From: a virus
Virus record (IMG/VR): IMGVR_UViG_3300032284_000735
Location: 1 to 35,618 of that record
Direction: 5' to 3' (one strand)
DNA length: 35,618 nt
Positions 25,983-34,467 of the stretch are shown piece after piece. The notes under the pieces are model-generated. The model ran no database searches. It saw only the letters and a list, made by a program, of their open reading frames with translations, and was not told the origin of the DNA. Numbering within the stretch: position 1 is the first letter of the stretch; each line of letters begins with the position of its first letter. The position numbers were made by a program, and so were the translations under genes.

Positions 25983-26150
25983 ATGGTTTACTTTGCCAAT
26001 GGTGGATTTAATTGGCATGATGTCTATTTTATGCCCGTTCGTTTAAGAGAATTTTATTATAGAGAGTTATTAAAAGCAAAAGAAGAAGAAACATCTCAAA
26101 TGCAGAAGGCTTCAAAATCCAATTCATCGTCTAAAACAAAAAGAAAGTAA
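25983..26150 (+). CDS. Small +1-frame companion of gp26-like gene; possible frameshift extension
   Basis: As a free-standing ORF it codes 55 aa (starts MVYFANGGFNWHDVYFMPVR, then LREFYYRELLKAKEEE and a Lys/Ser tail). The same frame is open upstream to 25908, overlapping the end of the gp26-like gene, and would add YGVVLHQKIFQ before the Met. Short proteins with 'MPVxLRxFYY' are familiar to me after gp26-like genes in marine myophages. Start choice is unsure: ATG 25983 has no clear Shine-Dalgarno, and translation by a +1 (or -2) shift at the T7 run 25928-25934 is an alternative. Role: probably tail assembly. Confidence 0.6.
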   Translation: MVYFANGGFNWHDVYFMPVRLREFYYRELLKAKEEETSQMQKASKSNSSSKTKRK

Positions 26151-26158
26151 TATTTATA
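26149..26158 (+). promoter_or_regulatory. ATATTTATA motif, copy 10
   Basis: AATATTTATA overlaps the stop codon of the small +1-frame ORF and lies 16 bp before the start at 26175. Confidence 0.4.
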
Positions 26159-26174
26159 TATAAATTGTAAACTC

Positions 26175-26423
26175 ATGCAAAAAAGAAGATTGGTTGAAGT
26201 AAATATGTTTGATAAATTATTTGATTTATTTATAAATGCAAAATCAAAAAAAAGGGAACATGAGTTTATTCAAAAAATGAAAAAAAATGACCCAGAATTG
26301 GGTAAATTATATTCAGATTGGAATGATAAAATGGATACTGCATTAAATTCAATGAAATCAATTTTACAAAGTAAAGGATTAGATTCATCTAAAATAGATA
26401 AAGTTCTTAATAAAAGATACTAA
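26175..26423 (+). CDS. Small basic helical protein before tape measure
   Basis: 82 aa, Lys-rich and predicted by eye to be all helical (FDKLFDLFINAKSKK, NDKMDTALNSMKSILQSKG). Its stop overlaps the start of the tape measure gene (TAATG), so the two are likely translationally coupled. An internal start at 26205 (MFDKLFDLF) is possible and would remove ten basic residues. Not recognised as a named family. Position suggests a tail assembly or tape-measure-associated role. Confidence 0.6.
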   Translation: MQKRRLVEVNMFDKLFDLFINAKSKKREHEFIQKMKKNDPELGKLYSDWNDKMDTALNSMKSILQSKGLDSSKIDKVLNKRY

Positions 26424-29068
26424 TGGCAAAATCAGATTTTGGTAATAAACAAGAATTGCAGGAATATCTTGCAGGCCTTAAACAAGTTGATGCACAATAT
26501 AAAATATTGAATGCAGAAGCTAAAAAATTTAGAGATATTCCTGGTGGTGCTAAAAATCAAGTTAAACAACAATTAAGAGATTTACAAAGCCAATACGATA
26601 CGCATAAAGAAATTCTTGCATCAATTAAACTTGCAACAAAGGAATTGGCCGATTTTGAAAAAACACAACAGAAATTAGTCAAAACTACATCAAAAGTAAC
26701 CGATGAGTTAAAAAAACAAACCGAATCAATAGGAGAACAAGAAAGACGCATTAACGATTTAGCAGGCGATTTTAATGAAATTGATGGTTTACAAAATAGT
26801 ATTACCTCAAATTATGGTAAACAATATGGTGAAGTAAAAGCAATTCAAAAGAAAATAGATGGTACAAAGGAATTGATATCAGGAATAAGTGAATTAATAA
26901 AACAAGATAGTAAGGTCTATGGTGACCAATTAGATAAAATATTAGATATAGCGGAACAATATAAAGGAATGCCTCAAACATTTGCAACATTATCAAAAGA
27001 AAGAAAATTAGGATTGATATCGGAAAAACAAATGAGTCAACAATTGAAACGACATCAAGATGAATTTGATGAAATGGTATCTAAATTACAACTAACAAAT
27101 GCAGAAACTGAAAAATTGGTTGAATTATTTAAACAGTTAAATGTAGAAAACGCAGCTTTTAATAAACCAATAGCTCAAAAAAGTGAATTAAAAAGTGGTG
27201 CAAATGCACTGATTACACAATCTCCATTGGGAAATGCACCAATAGTCGGTTCATCAATAGCAAAAACATCTGAAACTATTTTTTCGGAAGATAAAGTTAT
27301 GGCTGCAAGTTTGATTGGATTAGGATTTTTAGCAGCTAAAGCAACAGCGACATTGGCAGCAATTAGAACAACTTCACCTGGGGGTGATAAAGGTGATGTA
27401 ATGGAAACGTATGTTGGTGTAGAAAGGTCATATGATGCATTAATAAAAAATATAGATTTAGAAATTGAAGCGAGAGAAAAAATATTAGCATTACAAAGTG
27501 AATTTGTTCAAAGAGATGCGTTGTTTGATTTTAGTACACAACTTAAACAAATGGGTAATGAGTTTAATCAAATATCAAAAATTTCTTTATTTGGAGGTGA
27601 TTTGGGTAAAATGCCATATCTAACTGACCAAATGCAATTGGCCGGAGTTGGTGTTGAATCCGTAGTAAGTGCAATACATGATTTATCAAAAGATTCAAAT
27701 CTAGGAATTTTTCCTCAATTAGCAGCAAATGCCGCTGTATTTGCTAAAAAATTAGGAATTAGTACAAGTGAATTAAGTTCACAAATGGGATTATACAGAC
27801 GATTAAATAAAACGGGAGGACAACAAGCATATGGTGGTGTAACAAATACATTATCATCTACTGGAGGAATTAATCCTGTGGATGTATCAATGGAAATGGC
27901 AAATGCATCCAAAATGGCAATGACTTATAACATAAGAAGTTATGAAGCATTGGCAAAGCAAGTAATGGCAGCTAAACAATTGGGAGTTTCTTGGTCACAA
28001 ATTGCAGAAGATGGTCGAAATATGGTTTTAAATTATAAAGATACGATTAAGGGTGAAATGGAACTATCCGCAATGCTTGGTGAAAGAGTCGATTTATCGG
28101 AAGTAATGTCATTAATCAATTCAAACCAAGTAGTCGCTGCACAAAAAGCATTTAATGCAACAGGTTTGGCAGAAAAAGCTAGAGGACAGGGATTAATTGC
28201 ACAACAAAAATTACAAAGTATTGTTGGTGAGAATATATATGCAGGAGCTTTTGCCGCACCATTACAGACAGGACAATCTGCAAATATAAAATCAAATGCT
28301 GATTTTTTAGCTGCAACCCAAATGACAAATGCAAATTTAAAAATAACAGGAGCAACCATCGATGCATCACAATCTATTATTAAATTGCAAGCCGAAGATT
28401 TACAAAGAGGATTAAATACCTTAATTGGTGCAGACAAAATAGCTGCAGAATTACAATTAACAAAAACTGGTGAAGAATTAAATAAATTTATGGCAGTAAG
28501 TATGCATGAACTTACCGATGTAATAAAACATCCCTTAAATTCAATTGACGCAATATTGGGGTTTACTGGTGGTTTGGCGGGTAGTGATAGATATGCACAA
28601 ACAAATAGGGATTATATTGCAAACTCTAGAGCATATAGTAATGGAATTGGATTAGCAGCTGATGAATCGGGTACAAAATCTCAAAAAATATTTGATGCTA
28701 ATGGAAAATTAATAAATAGTTCAATAAATGTAAATAAAACACCATCTGTTGGACTATCTACCACTGGAAAAGGAATTGATTATTTGTCTAAAGTACCCAA
28801 TCAACAAGAACAAGTGATTGAAGCTTCTAAAATACAACAACAACAATTAGAAAATTTAAATAGTCATACAGAAACAAGTATTGAATTATTAAAAAGTTTA
28901 AGAGATTTGACAGCAATAATGTTAGACCCAGATAGAAAGAAAGATTTTAATGTTCAACTTAATATGGATGGTAAACAAATTAAAAATGTTCTTATCAGAA
29001 ATAACCAACGAGATTTAGGAACAACAAGAGATGGTTTAACATTCTCAACACAAGGTGCAAAATCATAA
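26423..29068 (+). CDS. Tail tape measure protein
   Basis: 881 aa. The N-terminal ~250 residues are charged coiled coil (LKQQLRDLQSQYD-type heptads). There is one hydrophobic stretch at about residues 292-315 (AASLIGLGFLAAKATATLAA). The C-terminal half contains a segment common in marine-phage tape measures (GEMELSAMLGERVDLSEVMS, AQKAFNATGLAEKARGQG) and ends in a helical, then basic tail. Such proteins set tail length and help DNA entry. It follows tube and chaperone-like genes and precedes baseplate genes, as expected. Its length would suggest a tail of roughly 130 nm by the common 1.5 angstrom per residue rule, an inference only. Confidence 0.8.
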   Translation: MAKSDFGNKQELQEYLAGLKQVDAQYKILNAEAKKFRDIPGGAKNQVKQQLRDLQSQYDTHKEILASIKLATKELADFEKTQQKLVKTTSKVTDELKKQTESIGEQERRINDLAGDFNEIDGLQNSITSNYGKQYGEVKAIQKKIDGTKELISGISELIKQDSKVYGDQLDKILDIAEQYKGMPQTFATLSKERKLGLISEKQMSQQLKRHQDEFDEMVSKLQLTNAETEKLVELFKQLNVENAAFNKPIAQKSELKSGANALITQSPLGNAPIVGSSIAKTSETIFSEDKVMAASLIGLGFLAAKATATLAAIRTTSPGGDKGDVMETYVGVERSYDALIKNIDLEIEAREKILALQSEFVQRDALFDFSTQLKQMGNEFNQISKISLFGGDLGKMPYLTDQMQLAGVGVESVVSAIHDLSKDSNLGIFPQLAANAAVFAKKLGISTSELSSQMGLYRRLNKTGGQQAYGGVTNTLSSTGGINPVDVSMEMANASKMAMTYNIRSYEALAKQVMAAKQLGVSWSQIAEDGRNMVLNYKDTIKGEMELSAMLGERVDLSEVMSLINSNQVVAAQKAFNATGLAEKARGQGLIAQQKLQSIVGENIYAGAFAAPLQTGQSANIKSNADFLAATQMTNANLKITGATIDASQSIIKLQAEDLQRGLNTLIGADKIAAELQLTKTGEELNKFMAVSMHELTDVIKHPLNSIDAILGFTGGLAGSDRYAQTNRDYIANSRAYSNGIGLAADESGTKSQKIFDANGKLINSSINVNKTPSVGLSTTGKGIDYLSKVPNQQEQVIEASKIQQQQLENLNSHTETSIELLKSLRDLTAIMLDPDRKKDFNVQLNMDGKQIKNVLIRNNQRDLGTTRDGLTFSTQGAKS

Positions 29069-29080
29069 ATTAGAATAACC

Positions 29081-29090
29081 AATATTTATA
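29081..29090 (+). promoter_or_regulatory. ATATTTATA motif, copy 11
   Basis: AATATTTATA followed by AT, 15 bp before the baseplate gene at 29106 in a 37-bp gap. Confidence 0.4.
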
Positions 29091-29105
29091 ATAAAGTAAT
29101 TATAA

Positions 29106-30578
29106 ATGCCCCAATTAACTCTTAAACAATTACTAGAAAGTAAGACAACGGATGCACCACAAGTAAACCCACCAAAAAATGATGGTGTATTTGGTATAAA
29201 GGGAACTCAATGGGTAAACGATGTAGTTTCTTCAGAAGCATCCCCAAAAGGCCCAAGAGTACAATTATACAAAAATTTACCATCAATATATAGTACAAGT
29301 TTACCTATAATAGAATCACAAGGAAGTATTGATATAGGAAGAACAAAAGCAGTAGCAGCTGCACATTATAATGGTGATAATGGTTCAGTACTGGGTATGG
29401 GTAAAATACTTTCATTAGGTAATTTATTAGGAGGTTCTGCAAATAGACCATCGGATACAATCTTTAGACATGAGGGTAGAGATAAGAATGCTCCCGTTTC
29501 CATAAATGGTCAACCTATAAATGGTGATTATAGTGGTTTAAAATATGCAGTAGAAGCCGGAGTAAATTATGATGTATCAACACAACCTGCAGGAACAAAT
29601 GGATTAACAGGATTATTAAAAGGAACTCCTGAAGATATTGCTAAAAAAGCAGTAGGTGCGGCAACTGATGCATTAAAAAATAAAGTTCGTAGTTTAGCAG
29701 TGGGAGCATTGACATCAAAAAGAAAGTCAGTAGTAGCTAGTTTAAAAGAGATAGCAGATGGTAAAGCAGGTACATCTAAAAAATTATACAATACTTACGA
29801 AAAACCGGGTACTGAATTTTATAAATCATCTGGAATAAATGATATGTTGGGTGTTCAATTAATGGAACGAGTTAAAGGTGATATTAATTCTGCATCTGAT
29901 ATAATTACAAAAATAAATACTATTGATACATTTGATAATAAAAAATTAGAAGAATTACTTACTCTTAATAAAAAAACAAAATTACAATTTATACAATTCA
30001 AAATAGTTGGCCAACCAAATTACATATTATTCCCCGCAGCAATTGGTGATATAACAGAGGATATTACATCCGATATTGCAGACTTTAAATATGTAGGTTC
30101 TCCATTTAAAGTTTATAGATATAATGGAGTTGAAAGAACTTTAAAATTTGATTTTCAAGTATATTGGTTAGATAATGGCCAACAAGAAATAATGGAAAGA
30201 AAATTAAATAGTTTAAGAGAATTTGTATTCCCATCTGCAAATTTAACAACAATTGATATTGGAAATAAAAAAAATAATCCATTAGTATTTTCACCAAATT
30301 TAATACAACTAACTATTGGAGATTTGTATAAAAATGTAAAAGGAATAGTTTCAAATTTAAGTATAGGTGTAGCACAAAAAACTACATGGGCAACTTCTTC
30401 GCCCGATTTTAACCAAACGCAAAATAGCTTTGTATATCCAAATGTAGTAGATATATCTTTTGAAATGAAAATAATTGAAAATCATAAAATTAGTACATCT
30501 GATACAATAATATATAGATTTACCAAAGCCGATGAAACGGACGCAATAGTGACTGACCCACAACAATCAACGGCTTAA
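29106..30578 (+). CDS. Baseplate tail-tube cap/junction protein (T4 gp48/gp54-like)
   Basis: 490 aa. The first ~290 residues are not recognised (start MPQLTLKQLLESK). The C-terminal ~180 residues resemble the gp48/gp54 type: DITEDITSDIADFKYVGSP, VYRYNGVERTLKFDFQVYW, MERKLNSLREFVFPS, NLIQLTIGDLYKN and VDISFEMKIIE. Such proteins sit at the base of the tail tube and start its polymerisation. Position just after the tape measure supports this. It could equally represent gp54; the two share a fold, and I cannot separate them. Confidence 0.7.
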   Translation: MPQLTLKQLLESKTTDAPQVNPPKNDGVFGIKGTQWVNDVVSSEASPKGPRVQLYKNLPSIYSTSLPIIESQGSIDIGRTKAVAAAHYNGDNGSVLGMGKILSLGNLLGGSANRPSDTIFRHEGRDKNAPVSINGQPINGDYSGLKYAVEAGVNYDVSTQPAGTNGLTGLLKGTPEDIAKKAVGAATDALKNKVRSLAVGALTSKRKSVVASLKEIADGKAGTSKKLYNTYEKPGTEFYKSSGINDMLGVQLMERVKGDINSASDIITKINTIDTFDNKKLEELLTLNKKTKLQFIQFKIVGQPNYILFPAAIGDITEDITSDIADFKYVGSPFKVYRYNGVERTLKFDFQVYWLDNGQQEIMERKLNSLREFVFPSANLTTIDIGNKKNNPLVFSPNLIQLTIGDLYKNVKGIVSNLSIGVAQKTTWATSSPDFNQTQNSFVYPNVVDISFEMKIIENHKISTSDTIIYRFTKADETDAIVTDPQQSTA

Positions 30579-30627
30579 TTAAATTCATTAAAAGGTAAAG
30601 GACCAGTTATGGCTTAAATTAAATTAA

Positions 30628-30930
30628 ATGGCAAATAGATATACATACACTAATATATTAAAAACAAGTGAAACCAAAAAAAATTATTTGGAATCAACAA
30701 TATATCCAAAAATAAAAGCAACGGATAATGATTTATATATTATATCAACACAGGGAGATAGATTGGACTTATTAGCAAATCAATATTATGGTGATAGAAA
30801 TTTGTGGTGGATAATAGCAGTTGCAAATAATTTAAACGATGCGTCATTATCAATTGAGCCAGGAAAACAATTAAGAATACCTGGAAATACAAGTAATATA
30901 TTGAATGATTTAGAAAAAATAAATAAGTAA
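30628..30930 (+). CDS. Baseplate wedge protein, gp53/LysM-like
   Basis: 100 aa. QGDRLDLLANQYYGDRNLWW followed by IIAVANNLND and PGKQLRIPG is the LysM-like core found in T4 gp53 (compare its LANAIYGNPQLYWVLL) and in small tail proteins of other contractile phages. It probably links wedge or hub in the baseplate. The 49-bp gap before it contains no ATATTTATA motif and holds a stray ATG-GCT-TAA at 30609. It ends 6 bp before the hub gene, so the two are likely co-translated. Confidence 0.75.
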   Translation: MANRYTYTNILKTSETKKNYLESTIYPKIKATDNDLYIISTQGDRLDLLANQYYGDRNLWWIIAVANNLNDASLSIEPGKQLRIPGNTSNILNDLEKINK

Positions 30931-30936
30931 GGTTAT

Positions 30937-33153
30937 ATGATTTATTTGGCACCAATGAAACGATGGGTAGTGGAGGAATTGGAAAGTAGAGAAAGCAATC
31001 CAATAAAATCTAATACAAAAATGCCATTTGTAATAATGACATCTGGAGCAAAAATTTTAAAAAACACAGGCCAAAAGACAAGAGCAGCTGTTTTAGAAAT
31101 GGTAGGACAGGCATTAACCGGCACCGGTTCTGTGGAGTATCAGGGATGTATTTTATCAAATCACATAGATTCAAATATAAATTATTCAAATAATTCGACA
31201 ATTATTGGATACGATTTTACTGGTAAACTCGTAACAGCAGTTGGAGAAACAGGTAGAAAAGTACCACCACCAATAATAGAATCCGTTGATATCGAAACAA
31301 GTGGAAATGCAAATGCATTAAAAGAAGTTAAAGTACATGTTAGATGTTTTTCTTTAAAACAATTTGAAATGTTTGAATTATTTTTTGCAAAACCCTCTAT
31401 GCATTTATTATTAGAATTTGGTGATAATTCTTATAGTCCTTTATTAAGTAATATAATGGTTTCAAAAAATAACTATCAAACATTCATCAGTAAATTTAAA
31501 GAATTTGTAGAACCAACCACCAATCAATTCGCAGAATATTTAGAAATATGTAGAAAATCATATGGTAGTTATGATAGAGTAGCTGGTAAACTTATTGATT
31601 ATTCATATTCAATAGACAAAGATTCAACATATAATGTACAATTAACAATAGCACACTCAAATGAATATAATTTAGCATTACCAAAAGCGTTTGAAGTTAA
31701 TTACTCAGCAGTTCAAACTCCCAATAATAAAAATTTAGATACATTTGATGAATGGAAAAATCAAATAGTACATGATTTACCTGGATTAGATAAAGAGTAT
31801 ATAGATACATTAACTTCAAACGATTGGAAAAACGATTTTTTTAATTGGGGTAAACGTGATGAAACGGATATTGAAAAAAACGCATCAAATGACCCATATA
31901 TTTCATTAAGATTTATATTAAATATTTTAATGAATAATATATCCAACCGTCAAAAAGAATCTAATTTTACTTTTGAATATGGTGGAAGATTTACAAATAC
32001 CGATAAAGAATTAATTATTCCAATAAATGTTCATAAAAACATTATTTCAACTTCTCCAAAAGTAATATTTCCAAATAAAAATTTATTAAAATTTAATTTT
32101 AATACAAAAAATAATTTAATAGAGATAGATTCAAACGAAAAAATAGATGGAACAATAAATGGTTATACTTTATACGATAATAAAATTTTATATTTTACAA
32201 CTCCAGAAAATATTCAAGAAGAGATTACTCAACCAACTGACCCAAATATTAAAATTGGAAATGCATTAAATATTTTTGTTAGATATAAAGAAATTGGAAT
32301 ATTTTGGGAAAAAAATTATACAAGAAAAGGTTTTTTAATTGATATATTAGAAATGATAAACGAATTATCATTTGGTTATTTTAAATTAATATATGGTAGT
32401 ATGATTGAGGGAGATAAAGCAACTGTAATAGATTCTAGATTATATTTAGAAAAATTAACAAAAGCGGTAAACGAAGAAACGTCTCTAAGAAAACCATACA
32501 GATTTAAACCAACTACGATTAATTCAAATGTGAGAGAATTTAATTTTAATTTTGAATTGGGAAATCAAGTAGCAGCTGCAACAATATTTAATATGAATAA
32601 ATTTTTAGTTTCACAAAAATATAATACAAAAGAAGGACCGGAATTGGGTTTATTAAATGAAGCATATCAAAGTATTGATTTTTCAACATTTGCAACTGCC
32701 GATGGATTATATTCAATAAATCAAATAGAATGGGACCAGTTAAAAACCGTTACTGATAAAAAAGATAAACCAACTCTAACTAAAGAAGAAATATCAGCTG
32801 AAGTAGAAACGCTTCAAAAAGCATATAATTTAAAACAAGTTAAATTCAAATTAAAAAAAGGTGATGTCAAATCATTTATATACATGGATTCTCCTTTTAT
32901 TTATAATCATATAAAAGGAAACTTTGATAAAGCCCTTCAAAAAAATACTTATGAATTGGTTACTCCAATAAATGTAACTTTAAAAATAGATGGTATAAGT
33001 GGAATTACTTGTGGAGAAACATTTAAAATAGATGGTATACCTGAACAATATAATAGATTAGGAGATTTTCAAATTACAAATACTAAACATAACATTGATA
33101 AAGAAAATGGTTGGACTACAACTTTGGAAGGAATGTTTATGTATGGGTCTTAA
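30937..33153 (+). CDS. Baseplate hub-like protein
   Basis: 738 aa. The N-terminal third (PPPIIESVDIETSGNANALK, VHVRCFSLKQFEMFELFFAK, MHLLLEFGDNSY) is a conserved hub-like region of uncultured marine myophages as I remember it. The last ~80 residues (VTLKIDGISGITCGETFKID, YNRLGDFQITNTKHNI, WTTTLEGMFMYG) resemble the C-terminal region of hub proteins of the gp27/XkdQ type. It probably forms the central hub beneath the tube. The chosen ATG follows AAGG by a few bases; an alternative Met lies 18 bp inside. Equivalence to a single T4 gene is uncertain. Confidence 0.7.
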   Translation: MIYLAPMKRWVVEELESRESNPIKSNTKMPFVIMTSGAKILKNTGQKTRAAVLEMVGQALTGTGSVEYQGCILSNHIDSNINYSNNSTIIGYDFTGKLVTAVGETGRKVPPPIIESVDIETSGNANALKEVKVHVRCFSLKQFEMFELFFAKPSMHLLLEFGDNSYSPLLSNIMVSKNNYQTFISKFKEFVEPTTNQFAEYLEICRKSYGSYDRVAGKLIDYSYSIDKDSTYNVQLTIAHSNEYNLALPKAFEVNYSAVQTPNNKNLDTFDEWKNQIVHDLPGLDKEYIDTLTSNDWKNDFFNWGKRDETDIEKNASNDPYISLRFILNILMNNISNRQKESNFTFEYGGRFTNTDKELIIPINVHKNIISTSPKVIFPNKNLLKFNFNTKNNLIEIDSNEKIDGTINGYTLYDNKILYFTTPENIQEEITQPTDPNIKIGNALNIFVRYKEIGIFWEKNYTRKGFLIDILEMINELSFGYFKLIYGSMIEGDKATVIDSRLYLEKLTKAVNEETSLRKPYRFKPTTINSNVREFNFNFELGNQVAAATIFNMNKFLVSQKYNTKEGPELGLLNEAYQSIDFSTFATADGLYSINQIEWDQLKTVTDKKDKPTLTKEEISAEVETLQKAYNLKQVKFKLKKGDVKSFIYMDSPFIYNHIKGNFDKALQKNTYELVTPINVTLKIDGISGITCGETFKIDGIPEQYNRLGDFQITNTKHNIDKENGWTTTLEGMFMYGS

Positions 33154-33163
33154 ATAATATTTT

Positions 33164-33538
33164 ATGTATAAAGATGTGGTTTCAAATATAGACGATTTTA
33201 ATTTTCAAATTCCAAAAACAATTGTTCCAATCCCCACCGATTCGGATTATAGTAATGGATTTATTAGAAGATATTTTATTCAAAAAACAAATGATTCAAA
33301 CGGACATATTTTTGAAATATCATCTGAAACTTATGATGATTTAAAATATGTTACATTTTGGAAAATAGCAGATTTAAAATGGAGAATTAGAGGGCCAATA
33401 GAAGTAGTATATAGTAATAATGGACATATAGATGATATGGGTGTTAGAGCATCTAATAACGCAGCAATTAATATAGCATCTTCTACTTTAAAAAATATAG
33501 GATTATACCTTCCTAATCTTTTACAATTTTATAAATAA
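33164..33538 (+). CDS. Unknown protein, probably baseplate-associated
   Basis: 124 aa, 10 bp after the hub gene. No signal peptide or membrane segment. Notable phrases are NGFIRRYFIQKTNDSNGHIF and LKWRIRGPIEVVY. The first resembles, from memory, small conserved proteins next to baseplate genes in marine myophages, but I cannot name a family. It is the last gene of the virion block. The following 73 bp carry a different type of promoter-like sequence, so transcription probably changes here. Confidence 0.6.
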   Translation: MYKDVVSNIDDFNFQIPKTIVPIPTDSDYSNGFIRRYFIQKTNDSNGHIFEISSETYDDLKYVTFWKIADLKWRIRGPIEVVYSNNGHIDDMGVRASNNAAINIASSTLKNIGLYLPNLLQFYK

Positions 33539-33539
33539 G

Positions 33540-33600
33540 TTGACAAAAATCATAAAAAAATTTGGTAATTAAAATAATTTTCATTATATTTAATTATATA
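33540..33600 (+). promoter_or_regulatory. Promoter-like region before PhyH-type gene
   Basis: TTGACA (33540-33545) overlaps the end of the upstream gene by one base before TCATAAAAAAAT. Further on come GGTAATTA and TATATTTA. The same element, somewhat changed, lies at 34391-34420 before the polymerase gene. No perfect -10 at 17 bp is visible, so host-type promoter identity is uncertain. Confidence 0.4.
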
Positions 33601-33611
33601 AACAATTAGTT

Positions 33612-34388
33612 ATGAAACAATACAAACACTTATCCGAAGAGGAAAGACAACAAATGACCTTTGATTGGAGATACAGAGGATTTACAGTTTTAGAATTATT
33701 AACTGAAGATGAAGTTAATGAATTAAACCAAGAATTAGATAGATTAAGATTAGAAAGAAATCAAAGCGAACCTGAAAAATGGCAAGAGTTTGAACCAATT
33801 ATGCACCCACATAAAGTTTCTGAAAAAATTGAAAAGATGTTTGCACATCCTAAAATGATTGAAGCATGTGAATTTTTAATGGAAGGTGATATAGTTGGAA
33901 TGCAAACTTGGGCATATTATAAACCAAAAGGTGAATTAGGAAGAGACCAACATCAAAACGGATTCTATACAGGATGTGGACATAATGAAATTGTAAACAC
34001 TGCATTAGCATTGGATAATCACGACCCTGAAAATGGAGCAGTTTGGAATTATGAAGGTTCTCATAGATTACCTACATTACCAATTGAAGATAATGAAGAA
34101 AGAAAAAAAACAAATACAGGTAATTGGAGAAGTGAGAGAGGTAAGAGTTGTGTGATGCCAGAAGGACATGATTTTCGTAAGATTGAAGGATATTTAAGAA
34201 AAGGACAAGTAGCATTATTACACTCACATGTAGTGCATGGTAGTGAACCAAATCGTGATACAACAAGAATGAGAAGAAACTTCTTATGTGGTTACTTAAA
34301 ACAAGGTGCACATTTTAACCCAGGAAACCAAATGAAAAGAGAACCAATTGATATTTATTCATTAAGACAAAAACATTGGTCGGAATAA
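33612..34388 (+). CDS. PhyH-like Fe(II)/2-oxoglutarate oxygenase family protein
   Basis: 258 aa, about the usual PhyH length. WAYYKPKGELGRDQHQNGFY carries the expected first metal site, but as His114-Gln115-Asn116, where most members have His-x-Asp. ENGAVWNYEGSH (140-151), LLHSHVVHGS with His209 as distal ligand, and Arg219/Arg222 for the 2-oxoglutarate carboxylate all fit the family. I recall a marine group with the same 'GRDxHQN' phrase. It is cytoplasmic by sequence. The substrate is unknown; such genes occur as auxiliary metabolic genes in marine phages. It stands apart from virion genes with its own promoter-like region and ends before a hairpin. Activity is uncertain because of the Asn. 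Confidence 0.75.
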   Translation: MKQYKHLSEEERQQMTFDWRYRGFTVLELLTEDEVNELNQELDRLRLERNQSEPEKWQEFEPIMHPHKVSEKIEKMFAHPKMIEACEFLMEGDIVGMQTWAYYKPKGELGRDQHQNGFYTGCGHNEIVNTALALDNHDPENGAVWNYEGSHRLPTLPIEDNEERKKTNTGNWRSERGKSCVMPEGHDFRKIEGYLRKGQVALLHSHVVHGSEPNRDTTRMRRNFLCGYLKQGAHFNPGNQMKREPIDIYSLRQKHWSE

Positions 34389-34390
34389 AT

Positions 34391-34420
34391 TTGGTAAAGT
34401 CATAAAAAAATCGTAAATTA
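34391..34420 (+). promoter_or_regulatory. Promoter-like element before DNA polymerase gene
   Basis: TTGGTA (34391-34396), then TCATAAAAAAAT and TAAATT (34414-34419) at 17-bp spacing. It resembles the element at 33540-33571 (shared core TCATAAAAAAAT and GTAA-TTA). Proposed early/middle-type promoter for non-virion genes; untested. Confidence 0.35.
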
Positions 34421-34467
34421 GAAGGATATGAAGATAATAGAAAATAATCATATCCTTCTTTCTTTTT
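34420..34467 (+). terminator. 12-bp hairpin with T-run, overlapping polymerase start
   Basis: AGAAGGATATGA (34420-34431) pairs perfectly with TCATATCCTTCT (34448-34459) around a 16-base loop, followed by TTCTTTTT. It would end the PhyH-type gene's transcript. It also contains the AAGGA and the ATG (34428) of the predicted polymerase start, so it may instead, or also, control polymerase expression. Confidence 0.55.

Noticed and set aside
30609-30617. ATG-GCT-TAA before the gp53-like gene as a leader peptide
   Set aside because: A two-codon frame in AT-rich sequence has no supporting ribosome site or regulatory context.
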